Positions 41,993 to 50,374 of a DNA stretch of 64,000 nucleotides are shown here, one piece after another. Under the pieces are notes generated by a model. The model did not search any database, had not been told where the DNA came from, and saw only the letters and a program-made list of their open reading frames with translations. Each line of letters starts with the position of its first letter. Within the stretch, counting starts at the first letter, position 1. Origin of the DNA: Streptomyces spinosisporus (GTDB lineage: Bacteria > Actinomycetota > Actinomycetes > Streptomycetales > Streptomycetaceae); assembly GCF_022698145.1 (NCBI RefSeq), contig NZ_JALDAX010000011.1, forward strand, positions 124,001 through 188,000, read 5' to 3'. The translations under genes were made by a program, and so were the position numbers.

Positions 41993-42051
41993 AATGGCTG
42001 CGTCCCGGCGTGGAAGGGTCTGAGGTCGGGGTCGTTCCCCTGCGGCCTCCG

Positions 42052-43035
42052 TCAGTGCGTGTGCTCGGACGACTCGGGGGTCTCGGTGTGCGTTGATGAG
42101 GCGTCCGGCTGCTGCACCGCGCCGTCGGTGCTGGTGCCGGTGGTGGTGACGGTGAAGGCGGCTGTGTGGACCTTGCCGGCGTGCTTGAAGTCCAGGAACA
42201 GCCGGTAGGAGCCGGTGCTGGGCGCAGTGGCGGAGAAGGAGATCCGCGGTCCCGGTCGCGTCGCTCCGTCGCCGGGCTCGCCGTTGGGGTGCACGTGCAG
42301 ATAAGCCAGGTCGCCGGAGCGCAGCGCCACGAGATGGCCGTACGCCCCGAGATAGGGCTGCAGGTCACGGACCGGCCTGCCGTTCCTGGTCACCGTGAAG
42401 GTCAGCTCGCTGCCCCGCGCGGGTTCCGGACGGCCCTTGAGGCTGACCTCGTATCCGTCGGCCTCGACCGTGGTGACGGGTGCGGGCAGGGGTGCGGGAC
42501 GATAAGTGCCCGACGCGGTCAGGTCGGCGCCCAGGGTGAGGCCCTCACCGCCGCGCGGCGTGAAGTCGGCGAAGACCCGGTAGGCGCCGGCCTCGGGCAG
42601 GGTCACGGGCGTGGACCAGGTGCCGTCGGCGGCACGCGTCGGGTGCAGGTGGCGGTACTGCGTCAGGTCGCGCGAGGCGATGATCAGGTGCAGCTCCTTG
42701 GTGTGCTCCCGCTGGTAGGTGGTGAGCGGACGGCCGGTGGCGTCCTTCACGACCGTGAACCGCAGGTTCGTGCTCCTGCCCGTCTCGACGGACGGAGTCT
42801 TCAGCGCGAGGGTGTAGCCCCCTTCGGACATCTGGAGTCCGCCGGGCGGTGCCGCCGCCGCGCCGCCTCCTCCGTCGTGGCCGCCGTGCGATCCGGTCTC
42901 GTGCCCGCCGTGCGCCGCAGCCGCCGGCTTGGGCTCGGGCGAGACCTCGCCGACGCCGCTGCCGACGCCGTAGGCCGTGCCGAACGTGGCGGCGAGTGCC
43001 GCGGCGAAGACGGTGATCCGCAGTCCGGTGTTCAT
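42052..43035 (-). CDS. Exported His-rich protein beside copper ATPase
   Basis: This 327-residue protein has an N-terminal signal sequence or anchor (about residues 1-25). A His/Gly-rich segment (about 40-60, HGGHETGSHGGHDGG) follows, then two beta-rich repeats with similar HLHP and LHVHP motifs, and a His-rich tail. The pattern suggests metal binding outside the membrane. It is divergent from the CopA ATPase, and both promoters carry identical CsoR-type operators. A role in copper handling is therefore a strong inference. ATG 43035 has GAGGA seven bases upstream; ATG 43041 is too close. Confidence 0.82.
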   Translation of the reverse strand: MNTGLRITVFAAALAATFGTAYGVGSGVGEVSPEPKPAAAAHGGHETGSHGGHDGGGGAAAAPPGGLQMSEGGYTLALKTPSVETGRSTNLRFTVVKDATGRPLTTYQREHTKELHLIIASRDLTQYRHLHPTRAADGTWSTPVTLPEAGAYRVFADFTPRGGEGLTLGADLTASGTYRPAPLPAPVTTVEADGYEVSLKGRPEPARGSELTFTVTRNGRPVRDLQPYLGAYGHLVALRSGDLAYLHVHPNGEPGDGATRPGPRISFSATAPSTGSYRLFLDFKHAGKVHTAAFTVTTTGTSTDGAVQQPDASSTHTETPESSEHTH

Positions 43036-43082
43036 GGTCATTCCTCGTCTCTCGACTGCCGATGGGCGCCTGAATGCACCTC

Positions 43083-43110
43083 ACGGTACCCCCAGGGGGT
43101 ATCAAGTCAA
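43083..43110 (-). promoter_or_regulatory. CsoR-type operator in His-rich gene promoter
   Basis: The 18-base element GTACCCCCAGGGGGTATC (43086-43103) lies between TTGACT (43110-43105) and TACCGT (43088-43083) on the minus strand. The C5/G5 palindrome matches CsoR boxes of Streptomyces copper genes. CsoR releases such sites when it binds Cu(I). Confidence 0.85.
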
Positions 43111-43160
43111 GAGGTGTTCGCCCTTGTTCTGAATACGGGTGGGGGGTATACATGGAAGCG

Positions 43161-43189
43161 TTGGACGGGATACCCCCTGGGGGTACTCC
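43161..43189 (+). promoter_or_regulatory. CsoR-type operator in copA promoter
   Basis: GATACCCCCTGGGGGTAC (43169-43186) is the exact reverse complement of the operator at 43086-43103. It lies between TTGGAC (43161-43166) and TACTCC (43184-43189), 20 bases before the copA start. Both divergent genes thus have the same repressor geometry. Confidence 0.85.
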
Positions 43190-43208
43190 TTGGATACGAG
43201 GAGCAGAC

Positions 43209-45464
43209 ATGATCACCACCGCACCCGGTGCCTCCGAGGTCGAACTCGTCATCGGCGGGATGACCTGCGCCTCCTGCGCCGCCCGCATCGAGAAGAAGCT
43301 CAACCGCATGGACGGCGTCGAGGCCACCGTCAATTACGCCACCGAGAAGGCCAAGGTCGCCTTCCGTGACGGAATCGCCGTCGCCGACCTGATCGCCACC
43401 GTCGAGGCCACCGGCTACACCGCGCAGGAGCCCGCGCCGCCCGCACCCGAGAGCGACGTCGAGGAGACGCCCGAGCCCGAGGAACTGCGGTTGCTGCGAC
43501 AGCGGTTGACCACTGCGGTGGTGCTCGCGGTGCCGGTGATCCTCATGGCGATGGTGCCGGCCCTGCAGTTCGACTACTGGCAGTGGTTGTCCCTGACGCT
43601 GGCGGCACCCGTGGTGACCTACGCCGCCTGGCCCTTCCACCGGGCCGCCTGGACCAACGCCCGGCACGGCGCCGCCACCATGGACACGCTGATATCGGTC
43701 GGTACGTCGGCCGCGTTCCTGTGGTCCGTGTGGGCACTGTTCCGCGGAACGGCCGGGATGCCCGGCATGAAGCACCCCTTCGAGCTGACCATCGCCCGCA
43801 GCGACGGATCCGGGAACATCTACCTGGAGGCCGCCGCCGGAGTGACCGCCTTCATCCTGGCGGGCCGGTACTTCGAGGCGCGCGCCAAGCGCAAGGCGGG
43901 CGCGGCGCTCAAGGCCCTGCTGGAACTCGGAGCCAAAGAGGTCACCCTCCTTCGCGGTGGTCGTGAACAGCTCGTCCCCATAGCGGAGTTGAAGGTCGGC
44001 GACCGCTTCCTCGTCCGTCCCGGCGAGAAGATCGCCACCGATGGCACGGTCGTCGACGGATCCTCCGCCGTGGACGCCTCGATGCTCACCGGTGAGTCCG
44101 TCCCGGTCGAGGTCTCCGTTGGAGACCCGGTCACCGGCGCCACACTGAACGCAGGCGGACGGCTGATCGTCGAGGCGAGCCGGGTCGGCGCCGACACCCA
44201 ACTCGCCCGTATGGCGCGGATGGTGGAGGACGCCCAGAACGGCAAGGCCGCCGCCCAGCGGCTCGCCGACCGGATCTCCGGGGTCTTCGTGCCCGTCGTG
44301 CTGGCGCTGGCCGTCGCCACCCTGGGCTTCTGGCTGGGCAACGGCGCCGAACTGACCGCCGCCTTCACCGCAGCCGTCGCCGTCCTGATCATCGCGTGCC
44401 CGTGCGCCCTCGGACTCGCCACCCCCACCGCACTGATGGTCGGCACCGGACGCGGTGCCCAGCTCGGCATCCTCATCAAGGGCCCCGAGGTGCTGGAGAG
44501 CACCCGCAAGGCCGACACCGTCGTCCTGGACAAGACCGGCACCGTGACCACCGGCCGGATGACCCTGCTGGCCGTGCACACGACCGAGGCCACGGACGAG
44601 ACGGATGTCCTGCGCCTGGCCGGCGCCCTGGAGCACTCCTCCGAGCACCCTGTCGCCCAGGCCGTCGCGGCCGCGGCCGCCGACCGGATCGGCGCCCTGC
44701 CCGCTCCGGAGGACTTCGCCAACGTCCCCGGTCTCGGTGTCCAGGGAGTCGTCGACGGACACGCCGTTCTCGTCGGCCGCGAGCAACTCCTCACGGAGTG
44801 GGCCATGGTGCTGCCGTCCGACCTCCAACTCGCCAAGAACGCCGCCGAGTCCGCCGGTCGTACGGCGATCGTGGTCGCCTGGGACGGCGAGGCGCGCGCG
44901 GTCCTCGAAGTGGCCGACGCGGTGAAGGAGACCAGCCCGGAGGCCGTCCGCCGGCTGCGGGCGCTGGGTCTGACCCCCGTCCTGCTGACCGGTGACAACC
45001 GTGCCGCCGCCGAGGCCGTGGCCGCCGAGGTCGGCATCGAGCCCGAGCAGGTGATCGCCGAGGTGCTGCCGCAGGACAAGGTGGACGTCGTCAAGCGGCT
45101 GCAGGGCGAGGGCCGTTCGGTCGCCATGGTCGGCGACGGCGTCAACGACGCCGCGGCGCTGGCCCAGGCCGACCTGGGACTGGCGATGGGGACGGGCACG
45201 GACGCGGCGATCGAGGCGGGCGATCTGACCCTCGTACGAGGCGACCTCCGTGTCGCCGCCGACGCGATCCGGCTCGCCCGCAGGACGCTGGGCACGATCC
45301 GGTCCAACCTCTTCTGGGCCTTCGCCTACAACGTAGCGGCGCTCCCGCTCGCCGCGGCAGGCCTGCTCAACCCGATGATCGCGGGAGCGGCCATGGCCTT
45401 CTCCTCGGTCTTCGTCGTGGGAAACAGCCTGCGGCTGCGGGGCTTTCGCACCGCGGACCGGTGA
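43209..45464 (+). CDS. copA: Copper-exporting P-type ATPase
   Basis: This 751-residue P1B-ATPase has one N-terminal heavy-metal domain with the Cys pair C20/C23 in GMTCASC. The actuator motif TGES (in MLTGESVPVE) follows. The transmembrane CPC motif is C397-P-C399. The phosphorylated Asp is D441 in DKTGT, followed by the HP motif (EHSSEHPVAQA) and GDGVNDAAAL. The set, with the CPC motif, indicates Cu(I) export. ATG 43209 has GGAG five bases upstream. It is CsoR-regulated from its own promoter. No csoR or chaperone gene is in the window. Confidence 0.95.
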   Translation: MITTAPGASEVELVIGGMTCASCAARIEKKLNRMDGVEATVNYATEKAKVAFRDGIAVADLIATVEATGYTAQEPAPPAPESDVEETPEPEELRLLRQRLTTAVVLAVPVILMAMVPALQFDYWQWLSLTLAAPVVTYAAWPFHRAAWTNARHGAATMDTLISVGTSAAFLWSVWALFRGTAGMPGMKHPFELTIARSDGSGNIYLEAAAGVTAFILAGRYFEARAKRKAGAALKALLELGAKEVTLLRGGREQLVPIAELKVGDRFLVRPGEKIATDGTVVDGSSAVDASMLTGESVPVEVSVGDPVTGATLNAGGRLIVEASRVGADTQLARMARMVEDAQNGKAAAQRLADRISGVFVPVVLALAVATLGFWLGNGAELTAAFTAAVAVLIIACPCALGLATPTALMVGTGRGAQLGILIKGPEVLESTRKADTVVLDKTGTVTTGRMTLLAVHTTEATDETDVLRLAGALEHSSEHPVAQAVAAAAADRIGALPAPEDFANVPGLGVQGVVDGHAVLVGREQLLTEWAMVLPSDLQLAKNAAESAGRTAIVVAWDGEARAVLEVADAVKETSPEAVRRLRALGLTPVLLTGDNRAAAEAVAAEVGIEPEQVIAEVLPQDKVDVVKRLQGEGRSVAMVGDGVNDAAALAQADLGLAMGTGTDAAIEAGDLTLVRGDLRVAADAIRLARRTLGTIRSNLFWAFAYNVAALPLAAAGLLNPMIAGAAMAFSSVFVVGNSLRLRGFRTADR

Positions 45465-45510
45465 GCACACGGCCCCTCACGCCCGGGCTCACTCCTCCGG
45501 CTTCACTCCT

Positions 45511-45543
45511 CCCGCCCGGGCTCACTCCTTGCTCCCGGGCGGG
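45511..45543. terminator. Terminator between copA and tetR
   Basis: CCCGCCCGGG (45511-45520) and CCCGGGCGGG (45534-45543) form a perfect 10-base stem with a 13-base loop. The stem overlaps the tetR stop codon. A 17-base direct repeat, CGCCCGGGCTCACTCCT, occurs at 45480-45496 and again at 45513-45529. The convergent gene order supports a bidirectional terminator. Confidence 0.8.
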
Positions 45544-46157
45544 GCCGTCAGATAGCTGGTGAGCATGGCCACCAGCTCGTTCTCCAGGCGTCGTACGTCG
45601 ACGGGGTCGGGCTCGGCGATGAGCTGGTGGACGACGAGCTCGACCGTGGCCACGACGAGCCGGGCGGCGAGGTAGGTGTCCGCGACGCGGACTTCGGGAT
45701 GGCCGTCGAGCAACTCCTGTGCGTAGGCGATGTGTTCGCGCTCGTACTGCGCGATCCGCTGGAACAGCTCGGGGGAGCGGGGCGTCTGCTCGAACATGAC
45801 GCGGAGCAGGTGCGGGTCCTCCCGATGGTTCTCGATCACGACCCGCACCTGTCTGCGGATGATGTCCTCGATGGAGTCGGGCGGCCCGCTCTCACGCTGC
45901 TGCCTGGTGCTCGCCATCCCGGTGTCGAGGTGCCGCGTCAGCAGCTCCAGCAGGATCGCGTCCTTGTTCGGGTAGTACTGGTACAGCGAGCCGATCGACA
46001 CCCGTGCGCGTTCCGCGATGCGGTTGGTGGTCCCGGCGGCATAGCCGTGCTCGGCGAAAACGTGAGCAGCGGCCGTCAGGATGCGCTGCCGAGTGAGCTC
46101 GGCGCGGACCTGGCGTGGCTGTTTACGTGGCTGAAGTCCCCGACGACCGGACGACAT
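45522..46157 (-). CDS. TetR/AcrR family transcriptional regulator
   Basis: This 211-residue repressor has the TetR helix-turn-helix at about residues 40-60 (TTNRIAERARVSIGSLYQYYPNKDAIL). A C-terminal TetR_C domain follows, with LAARLVVATVELVVHQLI near the end. ATG 46157 follows AGGGGG. It is divergent from the FMN-protein gene across a gap holding a TATTG-N4-CAATA dyad, so it probably regulates itself and the FMN protein/reductase pair. Confidence 0.92.
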   Translation of the reverse strand: MSSGRRGLQPRKQPRQVRAELTRQRILTAAAHVFAEHGYAAGTTNRIAERARVSIGSLYQYYPNKDAILLELLTRHLDTGMASTRQQRESGPPDSIEDIIRRQVRVVIENHREDPHLLRVMFEQTPRSPELFQRIAQYEREHIAYAQELLDGHPEVRVADTYLAARLVVATVELVVHQLIAEPDPVDVRRLENELVAMLTSYLTAPPGSKE

Positions 46158-46189
46158 GGCACCCCCTGGGCAGCGCCTCGAATGCGAGT

Positions 46190-46219
46190 AGCGTAAGACC
46201 TGAATTATTGCTCACAATA
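46190..46219 (-). promoter_or_regulatory. tetR promoter and operator
   Basis: On the minus strand, TTGTGA (46217-46212) and TACGCT (46195-46190) are 16 bases apart. The dyad TATTG (46206-46210), CTCA, CAATA (46215-46219) overlaps the -35 element and is AT-rich compared with its surroundings. It fits an autoregulatory TetR site. Confidence 0.55.
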
Positions 46220-46335
46220 GGCCCATGAGCTGCGGCGGAGCGGTGAGCGCCCGCCGACGGCAGCAGGGCGGGGCCCTCGCGCGCGGGCGTTCCCGATCGC
46301 CCGGCGCGCCCCACCCGTATCCGGAAGGAGCCTTC

Positions 46336-46965
46336 GTGACGCACACCCCCGCACGCCCTCGGCCGGTGTCGATGGACGAGGTACGCGCCCGCCTCGGCGA
46401 GCCCGACGCCATGGTCAAGGGCAAGATCATGGATCGCATCGATGACGAGTTCCGCCGTTTCATCGCGCACTCGCCGTTCCTGACCATGGCCACCGCGGAC
46501 GCGGCAGGCCGCGCCGACTGCTCGCCCCGCGGCGACTACCCGGGGTTCGTGAAGGTCCTCGACGACCACACGCTCGCCCTCCCCGACCGCCCCGGCAACC
46601 GGATCGCCGATTCCTTCCGCAACCTCGCCGAGAACGACGGCATCGGCCTGCTCTTCCTCGTCCCCGGCCTGCGGGAGACGCTGCGGGTCAACGGCCGGGC
46701 GTATGTCACCGACGAACCCGACGTCCTCGCCCGGATGCAGACCGAGGCCAGAACACCGGAGCTGGCCATCGTCGTCGAGGTGGAGGAGGCTTACGGCCAC
46801 TGCGGCCGGGCCGTCCTGCGGTCGCGGCTGTGGGATCCCGCGAGCCAGGCCCTCGCCGACGAACTCCCCTCCGCGGGGGAGATGTTCGCCGCCCAGCTCG
46901 GACTCGACATCGCTCCCGAGATCCTCGACCACGCCCTCGAAGAGGGCTACCGGCAGCTCTACTGA
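46336..46965 (+). CDS. Pyridoxamine-phosphate-oxidase-like FMN protein
   Basis: This 209-residue protein follows the PPOX split-barrel family (MSMEG_1061 type): FIAHSPFLTMATADAAGRADCSPRGDYPGFVKVLDD, then LALPDRPGNRIADSFRNLAEND. Members bind FMN or F420 and catalyse small redox reactions. GTG 46336 has GGAAGGAG five bases upstream. It precedes a flavin/2Fe-2S reductase gene by 39 bases, so the two may form an oxidoreductase pair controlled by the divergent TetR. Confidence 0.88.
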   Translation: MTHTPARPRPVSMDEVRARLGEPDAMVKGKIMDRIDDEFRRFIAHSPFLTMATADAAGRADCSPRGDYPGFVKVLDDHTLALPDRPGNRIADSFRNLAENDGIGLLFLVPGLRETLRVNGRAYVTDEPDVLARMQTEARTPELAIVVEVEEAYGHCGRAVLRSRLWDPASQALADELPSAGEMFAAQLGLDIAPEILDHALEEGYRQLY

Positions 46966-47004
46966 CCACCCCGCGAACCGACCACGCCCCAAGGTGAATC
47001 ACCG

Positions 47005-47916
47005 ATGCAGCAGACCACCGTCGTCGACCGGATCGAACCGGCCGCCGAGGACGTCGTCTCCGTCACCCTGCGCGCAGCCACCGAACCGCTGGCGCCCTGG
47101 GAGCCGGGGGCACACATCGACCTGAGACTGCCCAACTGGCTGACGCGTCAGTACTCCCTGTGCGGAGACCCGGCCGACCGGGAGCACTACCGCATCGCGG
47201 TGCGCCACGACGCCCTCAGCCGCGGGGGATCGGAGTACATCCACCGCTTCCTGCGCGAGGGACGTTCGCTCGACGTGTCCCTGCCGCGCAACCACTTCCC
47301 GCTGCTGCCCGCCCCGGAGTACCTCTTCCTGGCCGGCGGGATCGGCATCACCCCGCTCCTTCCGATGCTGCGAGCGGCGGTCGCATCCGGCGTCCCGGCC
47401 TCGCTCGTGTACGTGGGCCCGTCGCGCGGGACCATGCCGTTCCTGGACGAACTGCGCGCCCGTCACGGCGACCGAGTGCGCGTCGTCGCCACACGACACG
47501 ACGGCAGACCGGACCTCGCCGCCCTCGCCTCCGCACTGGGCCCCGGTGCCCTGGTCTACTGCTGCGGCCCGGCGCCGATGCTCGCCGCCGCCGAGGAGGC
47601 CTTCCCCGCCGAACAGCTGCATGCCGAGCGGTTTCGCCCGCAGGTCCGGACGTTCGCCGCCAACACGCCGTTCACAGCGGTGTGTTCACGGTCCGGCAGA
47701 ACCGTCGAGGTCCCCGCCGGCGAATCCCTGCTCGACGCTCTCAACCACGCCGGACTGCCCGTGCCGTCCGGCTGCCGCGAAGGCGTCTGCGGGAGCTGCG
47801 AACTCACCGTCCTGGACGGCGAGCCGGAGCACCGGGACGACATCGGCGCCCCCGAGGGCCGTATGTACGCGTGCGTCTCCCGCGCCCTGTCGGCGCGGCT
47901 CGTCCTGGACCTGTGA
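47005..47916 (+). CDS. Flavin/2Fe-2S oxidoreductase (phthalate dioxygenase reductase type)
   Basis: This 303-residue reductase has a ferredoxin-reductase-like flavin domain (RQYSLCGDP at about 48-56). An NAD(P) domain (LAGGIGITPLLPML, then YCCGPAPML) follows. At the C-terminus is a plant-type 2Fe-2S ferredoxin domain with CREGVCGSCELTVLDG and a distal Cys in MYACVSRA. This is the VanB/phthalate dioxygenase reductase order. It passes electrons from NAD(P)H to a partner oxygenase or flavoprotein. No oxygenase gene is nearby; the FMN protein encoded just upstream is the only visible candidate. Confidence 0.92.
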   Translation: MQQTTVVDRIEPAAEDVVSVTLRAATEPLAPWEPGAHIDLRLPNWLTRQYSLCGDPADREHYRIAVRHDALSRGGSEYIHRFLREGRSLDVSLPRNHFPLLPAPEYLFLAGGIGITPLLPMLRAAVASGVPASLVYVGPSRGTMPFLDELRARHGDRVRVVATRHDGRPDLAALASALGPGALVYCCGPAPMLAAAEEAFPAEQLHAERFRPQVRTFAANTPFTAVCSRSGRTVEVPAGESLLDALNHAGLPVPSGCREGVCGSCELTVLDGEPEHRDDIGAPEGRMYACVSRALSARLVLDL

Positions 47917-48075
47917 GCGGTGCCCGGATTTTCCTGAATCTCGTTCAATGTCGGCGATTGGTCCACCCGACTTGCCCACTGCTTGACGATCCGTTCCCTG
48001 AGCGTTCAACAAGTCGCCTGTGTGCGCGTTGTGTGTCGCCCCTAACGTCCCTGCGGACCTGGAAAGAGGGGGCTC

Positions 48076-49017
48076 ATGGGCACACTCCACGCAGTCCGGG
48101 CTCGCGGTATCACCAAGAGCTTCGGGGACGTCGTCGCGCTCGACGGCATAGATCTGGATGTGACGCAAGGTCAGATCCATGGACTGGTCGGACCGAACGG
48201 CGCGGGCAAGACGACCCTGCTCGGTCTTCTGCTGGGTCTCGCCGTCGCCGACAGCGGCGACCTGGAGATCCTGGGCGCACCGGTCGGACGGGCACTCGCC
48301 GCTCCCGACGGCGTCACCGGCTTCGTGGACGGACCCGGCCTCTATCCCTCGCTCACCGCCCGGCAGAACCTCGCCGCACTGGCCGCACTGCGCGGCGAGG
48401 ACGGGCAGACGACGGACATCGACGACGTGCTCGCCGAGGTCGGGCTCACCGATGTCGCCGACGACAGGACGCGAGGCTTCTCGCTCGGCATGCGCCAACG
48501 GCTCGGGCTCGCCGCCGCCCTGCTCACCGGGCCGCGGCTGCTCGTCCTCGACGAACCCGCCAACGGGCTCGACCCGGCGGGCAAGAAGCATGTGCACGAC
48601 GTCCTCAACCGGCTCGCCGAACAGGGCACCGCCGTGGTGCTCTCCAGCCACCGTATGGACGACCTCGAAGCCCTCTGCTCCGAGGTCACCATCCTCGCCA
48701 CCGGACGGGTCGTCTTCTCCGGTCCGCTCGGCAAACTCGCCACGGAGAACCGCGAACTCGACTACAGGCTGAGCACCTCCGACCCCGATGCCGCCCGCCG
48801 CGTGGCCACGGACACGGCCGGGATCCAGGTCATCGACGACGCCCGGACCCGCACCGACGGCGACGTGCTCGTCGTGCGCGCGCTGGTACCCGCCCTCGAC
48901 GAACTGGTGGTCCAACTCGTCCACGCGGGCGTCGCGCTGCGGGAGCTCACGCCCGTCGTGTCACCGCTCGAGGCCGCGTTCCTCGCCCTCACCGAACAGC
49001 AGGAGGCGGGCAGATGA
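48076..49017 (+). CDS. ABC transporter ATP-binding protein
   Basis: This 313-residue ATPase has Walker A GPNGAGKTT (39-47), the signature FSLGMRQRLGL (a variant of LSGGQ), Walker B LLVLDEP and the switch His in LSSHRMDD. A C-terminal extension of about 90 residues follows, as in exporter ATPases of the NatA/CcmA type. It energises the permease encoded next, with which it overlaps by ATGA. A 159-base gap with a TAACGT -10-like element precedes it. Confidence 0.93.
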   Translation: MGTLHAVRARGITKSFGDVVALDGIDLDVTQGQIHGLVGPNGAGKTTLLGLLLGLAVADSGDLEILGAPVGRALAAPDGVTGFVDGPGLYPSLTARQNLAALAALRGEDGQTTDIDDVLAEVGLTDVADDRTRGFSLGMRQRLGLAAALLTGPRLLVLDEPANGLDPAGKKHVHDVLNRLAEQGTAVVLSSHRMDDLEALCSEVTILATGRVVFSGPLGKLATENRELDYRLSTSDPDAARRVATDTAGIQVIDDARTRTDGDVLVVRALVPALDELVVQLVHAGVALRELTPVVSPLEAAFLALTEQQEAGR

Positions 49018-50372
49018 CCGCGACCGCAGTCCACGACCGTACCGCCGTCGCACGACCGGTCTCGGTGCCGCGCGGCTACCGCTTCGAGCTGGTCAAGGTC
49101 GTCTCGCAGTGGCGGATCCGGCTGCTGGTCCTCGCCTGCTGGATCGCACCCGCGCTCTTCGTCGTCGGCGTGAGTCAGCAGAGCACCCTGCCCAGCGACA
49201 CTCTGTTCGGCCGCTGGATGCTCGCCACGGGCTGGGCCGCCCCGCTGGTGATGCTCGGTTTCGCGGGCACCTGGGCGCTGCCCCTGCTGACCTCGCTGGT
49301 CGCCGGCGACGTGTTCGCCTCCGAGGACCGGCTCGGCACCTGGCGCCATCTGCTCGTGGCGGTCCGCTCGCCGCGCCGGATCTTCGTGGCGAAGGCGCTG
49401 GCCAGCCTGACCGTCATCCTGCTGCTCGTCGCCGGACTGGCCTGCTCCAGCACGGTCGGTGGACTCGTGACGGTCGGCAACCAGCCGCTGGTCGGTCTCG
49501 ACGGCCATCTGCTGGCCCCCTCGGACGCCGCCTGGAACGTGCTGCTCGCCTGGCTCTGCGTCCTCGCCCCGACGCTGGCCCTCGCCGCGATCGGACTGCT
49601 CGGGTCGGTGGCGCTGGGCCGGTCCCCGATGGGACTGCTCCTGCCGGCCCTGGTCGCGCTCGCGATGCAGCTGGCGCAGATGCTCCCGCTGCCCGTCGCC
49701 GTACGCCTCGCCCTGCCCGGGTACGCGTTCATCTCCTGGAACGGCCTGTTCACCACCCCTGCGCAGACGGGCCCCCTGCTGATCGGTATCGCCGTCAGCC
49801 TGGTGTGGGCGGTGCTCGCGACCGTTCTCGCCCATCTCCTTTTCCTGCGGCGGGACTTCACCAATCTCACCTACGACGGCTCCGGACGCCGCGCGATCAC
49901 CGCCGGAGCGCTGCCGCTGGCCGGACTGCTCGCCGTCACGATCGCGGTCGTCACCGTGGCGACCCCCTCGACGGGTTCGGGCATCCGGCAGGACGAGGTG
50001 CAGCGGTCGGTCGCCACGGCGTTCGCGCATCTCTACCGCCTGCAGACCGAGCAACTGCACCGCCCGGCCGTCACCGAGGCGCAGTTGAGGGCAACGGCCG
50101 CGTGCAACAAGGGCGCGGGCCGGCTCGCCGCCGAGGGGCCGGGCAACGACTGGCGGTGCGTCGTGTCGTGGCATCTGCCCGGCGTCCAGACCACGGGACA
50201 GGCCATCTACCAGCTCGACTTCACCGCCGACGGGCGGTTCGTCGCCGACGGCGACGGGCCGAAGGAAGTGAACGGCTACTTCCTCGTGCGCACCCCGGTC
50301 GGGGACGCACCGAACCCGCTGTGGCAGTTCGACGGCAACGTCGACCTGCTCGACACCACCCCGAAGGGATGA
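49014..50372 (+). CDS. ABC-2-type permease with extra C-terminal domain
   Basis: This 452-residue membrane protein has an N-terminal transmembrane domain of about six helices (residues 30-275), as in ABC-2 exporters. A further helix (about 295-315) and an extracytoplasmic C-terminal domain of about 130 residues with two Cys (CNKGAGRLAAEGPGNDWRC) follow. The domain resembles no family I can name. The start overlaps the ATPase gene by four bases, and its stop lies next to the start of the phosphoesterase gene. The three are probably one operon. Confidence 0.85.
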   Translation: MTATAVHDRTAVARPVSVPRGYRFELVKVVSQWRIRLLVLACWIAPALFVVGVSQQSTLPSDTLFGRWMLATGWAAPLVMLGFAGTWALPLLTSLVAGDVFASEDRLGTWRHLLVAVRSPRRIFVAKALASLTVILLLVAGLACSSTVGGLVTVGNQPLVGLDGHLLAPSDAAWNVLLAWLCVLAPTLALAAIGLLGSVALGRSPMGLLLPALVALAMQLAQMLPLPVAVRLALPGYAFISWNGLFTTPAQTGPLLIGIAVSLVWAVLATVLAHLLFLRRDFTNLTYDGSGRRAITAGALPLAGLLAVTIAVVTVATPSTGSGIRQDEVQRSVATAFAHLYRLQTEQLHRPAVTEAQLRATAACNKGAGRLAAEGPGNDWRCVVSWHLPGVQTTGQAIYQLDFTADGRFVADGDGPKEVNGYFLVRTPVGDAPNPLWQFDGNVDLLDTTPKG

Positions 50373-50374
50373 TC

